Below are positions 1-5,187 of a stretch of 5,187 nt of DNA, one piece after another. Within the stretch, counting starts at the first letter, position 1. Every line of letters starts with the position of its first letter. Location of the stretch: assembly GCA_018814505.1 (NCBI GenBank), contig JAHIZQ010000187.1, positions 1 through 5,187 of the forward strand, given 5' to 3'. The notes beneath the pieces were generated by a model. The model worked only from the letters and a program-made list of their open reading frames with translations, made no database searches and was not told the DNA's origin. The translations under genes and the position numbers were made by a program. Source of the DNA: Candidatus Omnitrophota bacterium. GTDB taxonomy: Bacteria > Omnitrophota > Gorgyraeia > Tantalellales > Tantalellaceae.

Positions 1-1752
1 CAAATACAAATGCCTGTAAGCGTGAGAGTTCTTGCGCCGCGCATAAACATAAAACCGAATTTGATAATTCAGTACCTTATGGATAAAGGCGCGTTTATCA
101 ACATAAATCAAGATTTGGAAGAGGGCATAGCGCGGGATATTATGGCCCATTTTGGCTATGAACTGGAAGTTTCCCAGACTATTGAAGCTTTAGAAAGAGA
201 GCTTATGGCGGAACACCACGATCATAAAAAAGCCGCAGGCATAGCAAGGGCGCCAGTGGTTACTTTTATGGGGCATGTGGATCACGGAAAAACTTCTTTA
301 TTGGATTATATACGTAAAACTATGGTAACTAAGGATGAAAAAGGCGGGATTACCCAGCATATCGGGGCTTATAAAGTTGAAATGCCTAAAGGGTCAGTAA
401 CGTTTTTAGATACGCCGGGTCACGCGGCTTTTACAGCAATGCGCGCGCGAGGAGCTAATGCAACGGATGTCGTTGTTTTAGTTGTTGCCGCTGATGACGG
501 TGTTATGCCACAAACAAAAGAAGCGATAGATCACGCGCGGGCGGCGAATGTACCTATAGTTGTGGCAATAAATAAGTGTGATTTACCCGGGGCGAATCCC
601 GATCATGTAAAAAAAGGTCTTCAACAGGAAGGGCTTACTCCTGAAGATTGGGGTGGTAAAACAATTATGGTTGAGGTATCCGCGCTTACCGGTGAAGGTG
701 TTGACCATCTGGTTGAAATGCTTATGCTTGAATCTGAAATGCTTGAACTTAAAGCTAATCCCAAGTTAAGAGCGCGAGGTGTCGTAATAGAAAGTAAAAA
801 AACTCCCGGACAAGGTGTAGTTGCCACTTTGCTGGTTCAAAACGGTACTTTACGTGGCGGGGATGTTGTTTTATGTGGCATCTATTATGGAAAAGTTAAG
901 GCAATGATGAATAATCTGGGAGAACGTATTCAGGAAGCGTTTCCTTCAACCCCGGTTGAGATTTTAGGTTTGCAAGGTGTGCCGTCAGCTGGGGAAGAAT
1001 TTTTTGTGGTAAAAGATGAAAAAAAGGCTAAAACATTAGCTGTGCTGAAACAGGGAGCAGATAGGCATAAGAATATGGCTGGAAGCCAAAGAGTCACTCT
1101 GGAGGATTTATACGCACGTATTTTGGAAGGCGAGATAAAAGAACTTAAAATAATTTTAAAAACGGATGTACAAGGGTCAGCAGAAGCTCTTAAACAGTCC
1201 TTACAACAGCTTAGTGCGAGTGAAGTAAAAGTCAGTTTAATACATACCGCGGTCGGCAATATTAATGAATCGGATGTTATGTTAGCCATGGTTTCGAATG
1301 CTATTATAATCGGATTTAATGTTAAAATCGATTCACAATCGGAAAGTCTTGCCAAAAATGAAAAAATTGATTTTCATATTTATGACGTTATTTATGAAGC
1401 AATGGCTGATGTAAAAGCCGGGATGGAAGGTCTTTTAGAACCCGAGGAAATAGAGGTTTTTCAAGGAACCGCTCAGATTCGGGAAATATTTCCCTCTAAA
1501 ACAGGTAAAGCCGCCGGATGCGCGGTCACAAAAGGAGTTATTCACAGAAAAGACAAGATAAGAATTAAAAGAGGACAGGAAATAGTATTTGAAGGAGAGA
1601 TTAATTTTCTTAAAAGATTTAAAGACGATGTAAGGGATGTTAAGGACGGGTTTGAATGCGGTATTTCAATAAAAGGGTTTAATGATATTCGAAAAAATGA
1701 TATCATTGAAGCGTTTATTATAGAAAAAGTGGCAAGAAGACTCAAAGCGTAA
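1..1752 (+). CDS. infB: Translation initiation factor IF-2 (5' end outside window)
   Basis: IF-2 is the cytoplasmic GTPase that brings fMet-tRNA to the 30S subunit and promotes 50S joining. Counting the ATG at 10 as residue 1, an IF2_N-type domain spans about 1-52. The GTPase domain follows: G1 GHVDHGKT (88-95), G2 GGITQH (112-117), G3 DTPGH (134-138), G4 NKCD (188-191), G5 SAL (224-226). Next come a beta-barrel domain II (about 255-345), domain III (about 370-470) and the fMet-tRNA-binding C-terminal domain with FECG (558-561). The C terminus is complete. The ATG at 10 is probably internal: the three codons before it are open, and QIQMP aligns with the usual start of the IF2_N fold, so the true start and the variable N-terminal region lie left of the window. 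A short His-rich linker (HHDHKK, 69-74) precedes the G domain. The next gene is trpS, not the usual rbfA. Confidence 0.97.
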   Translation, partial: QIQMPVSVRVLAPRINIKPNLIIQYLMDKGAFININQDLEEGIARDIMAHFGYELEVSQTIEALERELMAEHHDHKKAAGIARAPVVTFMGHVDHGKTSLLDYIRKTMVTKDEKGGITQHIGAYKVEMPKGSVTFLDTPGHAAFTAMRARGANATDVVVLVVAADDGVMPQTKEAIDHARAANVPIVVAINKCDLPGANPDHVKKGLQQEGLTPEDWGGKTIMVEVSALTGEGVDHLVEMLMLESEMLELKANPKLRARGVVIESKKTPGQGVVATLLVQNGTLRGGDVVLCGIYYGKVKAMMNNLGERIQEAFPSTPVEILGLQGVPSAGEEFFVVKDEKKAKTLAVLKQGADRHKNMAGSQRVTLEDLYARILEGEIKELKIILKTDVQGSAEALKQSLQQLSASEVKVSLIHTAVGNINESDVMLAMVSNAIIIGFNVKIDSQSESLAKNEKIDFHIYDVIYEAMADVKAGMEGLLEPEEIEVFQGTAQIREIFPSKTGKAAGCAVTKGVIHRKDKIRIKRGQEIVFEGEINFLKRFKDDVRDVKDGFECGISIKGFNDIRKNDIIEAFIIEKVARRLKA

Positions 1753-1776
1753 TGGTGATTCACGAAACGTTTTTCT

Positions 1777-1782
1777 GGAAAG
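1777..1782 (+). promoter_or_regulatory. Ribosome binding site deciding the trpS start
   Basis: GGAAAG at 1777-1782 is the only Shine-Dalgarno-like sequence before trpS. It directly abuts the ATG at 1783, leaving no spacer, but lies 6 nt before the ATG at 1789, a normal spacing. This favours 1789 as the start. Confidence 0.5.
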
Positions 1783-1788
1783 ATGAAC

Positions 1789-2778
1789 ATGAAAAAGCAA
1801 AAAATTCTTAGCGGAATGAGGCCTACGGGCAGATTGCATTTGGGGCATCTTGTGGGTGCTTTAAATAATTGGATTAAACTTCAGGAAGAATTCGAATGTT
1901 TTTTTATGGTAGCCGATTGGCATGCTTTGATGAGTGAGTATGAAAACCCTTCAGATATACGCAAAAATAGTATTGAGATAGTAAAAGACTGGGTTTCCTG
2001 TGGAATAGATCCGAGAAAAAGTGTCGTTTTTGTTCAGAGCATGATTCCTGAACATTTGGAATTGGCAATGGTGTTTGGGTTGTTGACTCCTTTAGGGTGG
2101 CTGGAAAGATGTACGACATACAAGGAACAGCTTAGAGAAATAAAGGGTCGAATGCTTGCAACATACGGTTTCTTGGGGTATCCGGTTCTTCAAACCGCGG
2201 ACATTGCGCTTTATGTCGCGGATATTGTGCCGGTTGGAGTAGATCAATTGCCCCATTTAGAGTTAGCAAGGGAAATTATCAGACGGTTTAATTCTTTATA
2301 TGCGAAAGATATATTTAAGGAACCTAAGCCCATGTTAACTAAAGTTTCAAAATTGGTGGGATTAGATAATCGAAAGATGTCTAAAAGTTACGGCAATTTT
2401 ATTTCATTATCAGATACGGCTGAAACCGTAAAGAAAAAAGTATACGGTATGTATACAGATCCCAACAGAACTCGCGCTGATATTCCCGGTACGGTTGAAG
2501 GAAATCCTGTTTTTATTTACCATGATTTGTTTAACATGAATAAAGAAGAGGTGTCTGATCTTAAAAAGAGATACCAGCAAGGCAAGGTTGGTGACGTAGA
2601 AGTTAAGCAAAAACTTACAATAGCAATAAACGCTTTTTTGGAGCCGATTAGACAAAGAAGATTAAATATTTCAGATAGTGACGCGGAAAAAATCATTAAG
2701 GATGGAACAGAAAGAGCTCGGGAGACCGCGAAAAAAACAATGGGGAAAGTGAAAAAGTGTCTTCACCAGATGATGTAG
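1789..2778 (+). CDS. trpS: Tryptophanyl-tRNA synthetase (class I)
   Basis: TrpRS charges tRNA-Trp with tryptophan in the cytoplasm, using ATP. The product is 329 aa from the ATG at 1789, close to the usual bacterial length of about 330. The N-terminal [12 protein letters not shown] carries the class I HIGH motif as HLGH (17-20). The KMSKS loop is intact (196-200, in [10 protein letters not shown]). The YPVLQTADI segment and the GVDQ motif of the active-site region are also present. The sequence looks closer to the Thermotoga-type TrpRS (SGMRPTGKLHIGH) than to the E. coli type (SGAQPSG). At the four positions that bind a [4Fe-4S] cluster in Thermotoga TrpRS, this protein has N239, Y262, D269 and V272, so no cluster is expected. 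An alternative ATG six bases upstream (1783) would add Met-Asn. The gene starts 36 nt after infB with no visible promoter, so it is probably co-transcribed. Confidence 0.96.
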   Translation: MKKQKILSGMRPTGRLHLGHLVGALNNWIKLQEEFECFFMVADWHALMSEYENPSDIRKNSIEIVKDWVSCGIDPRKSVVFVQSMIPEHLELAMVFGLLTPLGWLERCTTYKEQLREIKGRMLATYGFLGYPVLQTADIALYVADIVPVGVDQLPHLELAREIIRRFNSLYAKDIFKEPKPMLTKVSKLVGLDNRKMSKSYGNFISLSDTAETVKKKVYGMYTDPNRTRADIPGTVEGNPVFIYHDLFNMNKEEVSDLKKRYQQGKVGDVEVKQKLTIAINAFLEPIRQRRLNISDSDAEKIIKDGTERARETAKKTMGKVKKCLHQMM

Positions 2779-2817
2779 GGGGGGGGCGTGACCTGCCCCT
2801 AAGTGAAAACGTACTTA
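2776..2817 (+). repeat. Nine-G run with two small inverted repeats between trpS and scpA
   Basis: The G of the trpS TAG stop begins a run of nine Gs (2778-2786). A five-pair stem GGGGC/GCCCC (2783-2787 with 2795-2799) encloses a 7-nt loop, and a G-U pair could extend it. Because the G run is longer than the C run, another register, TAGGGG/CCCCTA (2776-2781 with 2796-2801), is also possible. A second, weak stem TAAGT/ACTTA (2800-2804 with 2813-2817) follows. No U-tract follows either stem, so this is not a standard intrinsic terminator. It may affect mRNA processing or be a relic of inserted DNA; its function is unknown. Confidence 0.45.
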
Positions 2818-2826
2818 AAATAACAT

Positions 2827-3567
2827 ATGTCATATAAAATAAAACTTAATATTTTTGAAGGTCCACTAGATCTTTTGCTATTTCTTATTAAAAGAGAAAA
2901 AATTGACATTTATGATATTCCAATTACCATAGTTACCGATCAATATTTAGAGTACATTAATTTAATGAAGATACTAGATCTGGAGATTGCGGGAGACTTT
3001 TTGGTAATGGCCGCTACACTGATGCATATCAAAAGCAAAATGCTTTTGCCGCCAGAGGAATCGTCTGTTGAACCCGAAGAAGAGGAAGACCCAAGAGACG
3101 AACTTGTTCGGAAACTGTTGGAGTACAAGAAGTATAAAGAGGCCGCTGGAGTTTTACAGGAAAAATATAATCAAAATAAAGAAATTTTCTTAAGAAAAGG
3201 TATTACTAACAAGGGAAAAATAATTTCTGAAGACGGCTCAGAGTATTTTGAAGCAAGTCTTTTCGATTTGATTACCGCATTCAGGAAAGTGCTTAAAAGT
3301 GTGCCGAAAGCAACGTTTCATAAGGTTATAAAAGACCGTTTTACGGTTAGTGATAAGATTCATGAGATATATCATATTTTGTCAGAACGGCCCAAAATGT
3401 ATTTCTTAGAGCTTTTTAAAAAAGTTAAAAATAAAGATGAAATAATTACTTTTTTTCTGGCTATATTAGAATTAATGAAGATGAAAGAAATTCTTGTTGT
3501 TCAAAAAAGTTCTTTTGAGGAAATCGAAATTATTAGAAATCCCGAATTGGTTAAGTCAGTCAGTTAA
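2827..3567 (+). CDS. scpA: Segregation and condensation protein A (kleisin)
   Basis: ScpA is the kleisin subunit of bacterial condensin. It bridges the SMC heads and binds ScpB, and the complex compacts and segregates the chromosome. The product is 246 aa, normal for the family. The N-terminal family hallmark FEGPLDLLL is at 10-18, followed by IDIYDIPI (26-33) and KSKMLLP (69-75). An acidic linker (about 79-91, EEEED) and a helical KLLEYKKYK segment (96-104) lead to the C-terminal winged-helix domain (about 170-240, with FFLAILELMK at 209-218), which in this family contacts SMC. The start is well fixed: an in-frame TAA lies at 2821-2823, only one codon before the ATG, and residues 1-10 match the usual N terminus. 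No Shine-Dalgarno sequence is visible upstream. scpB follows 77 nt downstream, as expected for its partner. Confidence 0.96.
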   Translation: MSYKIKLNIFEGPLDLLLFLIKREKIDIYDIPITIVTDQYLEYINLMKILDLEIAGDFLVMAATLMHIKSKMLLPPEESSVEPEEEEDPRDELVRKLLEYKKYKEAAGVLQEKYNQNKEIFLRKGITNKGKIISEDGSEYFEASLFDLITAFRKVLKSVPKATFHKVIKDRFTVSDKIHEIYHILSERPKMYFLELFKKVKNKDEIITFFLAILELMKMKEILVVQKSSFEEIEIIRNPELVKSVS

Positions 3568-3591
3568 TCCGTTATTTGGTTAGTCTGTCAG
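3547..3591 (+). repeat. Imperfect direct repeat across the end of scpA
   Basis: A 17-nt unit at 3547-3563 (TTGGTTAAGTCAGTCAG) recurs at 3576-3591 as TTGGTTAGTCTGTCAG, with one base missing and one mismatch. The first copy encodes the last residues of ScpA and the second is intergenic. This looks like a small duplication at the 3' end of scpA. The remainder of the gap to scpB holds a T6 run (3609-3614) without a good stem before it, so I do not call a terminator. Confidence 0.45.
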
Positions 3592-3632
3592 CCGGCGTAC
3601 GGGAGAGATTTTTTCGGTAATTAAACAAGAAC

Positions 3633-3638
3633 AAAGGT
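3633..3638 (+). promoter_or_regulatory. Ribosome binding site of scpB
   Basis: AAAGGT at 3633-3638 is a moderate Shine-Dalgarno match, about 6-7 nt before the scpB ATG. An in-frame TAA at 3618-3620 rules out a start further upstream. Confidence 0.5.
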
Positions 3639-3644
3639 AAAAAT

Positions 3645-4337
3645 ATGGAGAATATTGGTAGAATAAAAAATGTAATAGAAGCGCTTCTTATTGTTTCAGA
3701 GGAAGGATTAAGCGCTCAGGATTTAGTAGACGCGATTACATCCGTAGACCTAAAAGATGTAGAGGAGGCGGTTCAATCTCTGAAAGAAGATTATGAAACT
3801 TCAGGAAGAGCTTTTAGCATTATGGAAGTTGGAGGCAAATGCAGGATATTTACTAAACCCGAATATATGCCCTGGATAAGCAATTTGTATAAAAAAGACA
3901 TAGATCGGTTGAGCGGACCATCATTAGAAACTTTAGCTATAATAGCTTACAAACAGCCCGTTACAAGAGCGGAAGTTGAAGCTGTACGAGGTGTGAATGT
4001 GGGCGGAGTTATGAAAGCGCTGTTAGATAAAGATTTGATACAAGTTAGGGGAAGAAGGGATGTTCTCGGCCGGCCTTTGGTTTATGGAACTACAGAGAAG
4101 TTTTTGGAAATATTTGGATTAAATTCTTTAAACGATTTGCCCGTGTTACGTGAATTTGCGGAAGAAGATTTAGAATACACGAAACCGGCAAAACAGGTTT
4201 TGGTTAAAAATGAGGAAGAAAATATTTCTTCAAGCGCTGTTTCGGTTTCGACAAACGCAGATGTAGTTATAGAAGCTACGGAATTAGTAAAAAAGGAGTC
4301 CCATGACGACGAATTCACAGAATTTGACGGAACTTAG
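3645..4337 (+). CDS. scpB: Segregation and condensation protein B
   Basis: ScpB is a dimeric tandem winged-helix protein that binds the central part of the ScpA kleisin and regulates SMC-ScpAB condensin. The product is 230 aa. The first winged helix covers about 5-80 (IKNVIEALLIVSEEGLS opens it). The second carries the family signature SLETLAIIAYKQPVTR (93-108), RGVNVGGV (115-122), and GRPLVYGTTEKFLEIFGL (142-159). After NDLP (163-166) comes a roughly 60-residue acidic, Ser-rich, low-complexity tail ending in ESHDDEFTEFDGT. This tail is variable in the family and probably disordered. Its last 12 codons, including the stop, overlap the beginning of pheA in another frame, so that part may be shaped by pheA coding constraints. 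scpA lies 77 nt upstream. Confidence 0.96.
   Translation: MENIGRIKNVIEALLIVSEEGLSAQDLVDAITSVDLKDVEEAVQSLKEDYETSGRAFSIMEVGGKCRIFTKPEYMPWISNLYKKDIDRLSGPSLETLAIIAYKQPVTRAEVEAVRGVNVGGVMKALLDKDLIQVRGRRDVLGRPLVYGTTEKFLEIFGLNSLNDLPVLREFAEEDLEYTKPAKQVLVKNEEENISSSAVSVSTNADVVIEATELVKKESHDDEFTEFDGT
4293..4298 (+). promoter_or_regulatory. Ribosome binding site of pheA inside scpB
   Basis: AAGGAG at 4293-4298 is the strongest Shine-Dalgarno sequence in the window. It lies 4 nt before the ATG at 4303 and within the scpB coding region. An in-frame TAA at 4288-4290 excludes earlier pheA starts. Confidence 0.65.
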
Positions 4338-5187
4338 AAAAGAAATAGATTTAATAGATTCTGCCATTGTAAAATTGATTAATAAACGTGGTATGGTTAC
4401 TTCTAAAATCGGTGAGGTTAAAAAGGATAAAAAGCATCCGATTTATAGTCCGGATAGAGAGAGCCAGGTTTATGCGCGTATTGTCGCGAAAAATAAAGGT
4501 CCTTTGACTTCAGCTTCAATAAGAGCGATATACCGTGAAATTATGTCAGCGTGTCTTTCTTTGGAACAGCCTATATGTGTGGCGTATTTAGGTCCGGAAT
4601 GTACATTTACGCACCAGGCGGCATTAAAAAAGTTTGGATCAAGTGTCGAATACCTTTCCTGTAATACGATTTCTGATGTTTTTAGGGAGGTCGAAAAATC
4701 AAACGTGGATTATGGTGTTGTGCCAATAGAAAATTCTACCGAAGGAGCAATTAATCATACCTTGGATATGTTTGTTGATTCGCCTCTTGTGATTTATTCC
4801 GAGATTTATCGGCGTATAAGGCACAGCCTGCTTTGCCAAAAAAACAACAAAAATTTGATAAAAAAGATTTATTCAAATCCTCAAGTTTTCGGGCAGTGTC
4901 GTATGTGGCTTGAAAAGAATCTGCCAGCGGCAAAACTTCAGGATGTTGCTTCTACGGCAAAAGGAGCGGAAATAGCCGCTAAACACGCGGATTCCGCTTG
5001 TATAGCAAGTGAACTTGCGGCAGAAAAGTATGGTCTTAAAATCCTAGCTAAATCAATAGAGGATAATGCCGTTAATATTACCCGGTTTTTAGTTTTGGGT
5101 AAGCATATGAGTAAGGTCTCAGGAGAGGACAAAACTTCTGTTGTTTTTTCTGTGAAAGATAAACCTGGAGTTTTGCACGATATGTTG
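4303..5187 (+). CDS. pheA: Bifunctional chorismate mutase/prephenate dehydratase, P-protein (3' end outside window)
   Basis: PheA converts chorismate to prephenate and then to phenylpyruvate, the committed branch to phenylalanine. The visible 295 codons are open to the window edge. An AroQ-type chorismate mutase domain covers about 7-88; R12, R29, K40, R52 and E53 match E. coli catalytic residues R11, R28, K39, R51 and E52, with E88/Q89 near E. coli Q88. Prephenate dehydratase spans about 91-267: YLGPECTF (95-102), GVVPIENSTEGA (139-150), IASELAAE (234-241) and the catalytic TRF (260-262). An ACT domain that senses phenylalanine begins near 277; KPGVLH (287-292) corresponds to the GALH effector motif, and the ESRP motif would lie beyond the window. 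Cys100 replaces the usual glycine of GPEGTF. The start is fixed by a strong ribosome binding site and an upstream in-frame stop. The gene overlaps scpB by 35 nt, suggesting translational coupling. Confidence 0.95.
   Translation, partial: MTTNSQNLTELRKEIDLIDSAIVKLINKRGMVTSKIGEVKKDKKHPIYSPDRESQVYARIVAKNKGPLTSASIRAIYREIMSACLSLEQPICVAYLGPECTFTHQAALKKFGSSVEYLSCNTISDVFREVEKSNVDYGVVPIENSTEGAINHTLDMFVDSPLVIYSEIYRRIRHSLLCQKNNKNLIKKIYSNPQVFGQCRMWLEKNLPAAKLQDVASTAKGAEIAAKHADSACIASELAAEKYGLKILAKSIEDNAVNITRFLVLGKHMSKVSGEDKTSVVFSVKDKPGVLHDML

Noticed and set aside
231..240. His-rich HHDHKK linker upstream of the IF-2 G domain as a metal-binding site.
   Set aside because: It lies in a variable linker of IF-2 and is too short to support a metal-binding claim.
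621..1355. Minus-strand open frames opposite infB (68 and 141 codons).
   Set aside because: They are Ser/Thr-rich antisense shadows of the conserved infB frame, with no recognisable domain or ribosome binding site.
1752..1811. A 19-codon + strand reading frame overlapping the infB stop and the trpS start; part of it vaguely resembles the FWxDxxKA stretch of release factor 2.
   Set aside because: Most of it lies over the trpS N terminus in another frame, it has no ribosome binding site, and the similarity is short enough to be chance.
2816..2821. TAAAAT as a possible -10 box before scpA.
   Set aside because: No -35 element lies at suitable spacing, and such A/T hexamers are common in this DNA.
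3592..3614. Possible intrinsic terminator after scpA (CCGGCGTACGG followed by a T6 run).
   Set aside because: The stem would be only 3 bp and is separated from the T run by a purine stretch; this is too weak.
4751..5132. Minus-strand open frames opposite pheA.
   Set aside because: The + strand encodes a clear PheA protein throughout; the reverse frames show no family features.

Overview
The window is a gene-dense, single-strand stretch of a bacterial chromosome carrying five protein genes, all on the + strand: infB (3' part, cut by the left edge), trpS, scpA, scpB and pheA (5' part, cut by the right edge). All five are ordinary housekeeping or biosynthetic genes. I found no mobile element with a transposase, no RNA gene, no CRISPR array and no defence system.

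Layout: infB (translation initiation factor IF-2) runs from the left edge to 1752. After 36 nt comes trpS (tryptophanyl-tRNA synthetase). A 48-nt gap with a nine-G run and two small inverted repeats separates it from scpA. A 77-nt gap with an imperfect direct repeat separates scpA from scpB. The last 35 nt of scpB overlap the start of pheA, a fused chorismate mutase/prephenate dehydratase that continues past the right edge. No gene-free stretch exceeds 77 nt, and I see no convincing sigma-70 promoter or intrinsic terminator, so co-transcription of the whole run is plausible (inference).

Function: IF-2 and TrpRS serve translation. ScpA (kleisin) and ScpB (winged-helix partner) form the bacterial condensin with SMC, which is not in the window. 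PheA makes phenylpyruvate from chorismate. The trpS-scpA-scpB-pheA order hints that a longer aromatic amino acid cluster may follow to the right.

Organism: base composition is moderately AT-rich. Proteins are clearly bacterial, and the AroQ-PDT-ACT form of PheA resembles that of many Gram-negative bacteria. A little-cultured lineage such as Omnitrophota, or a deltaproteobacterium-like group, would fit from memory, but this is a low-confidence guess that needs a phylogeny.

The points most worth a second look are: a TrpRS that keeps the exact spacing of the Thermotoga-type [4Fe-4S] site but has lost all four cysteines; a Gly-to-Cys change in the conserved GPEGTF motif of prephenate dehydratase; the G-run/hairpin between trpS and scpA; and infB followed by trpS instead of rbfA.
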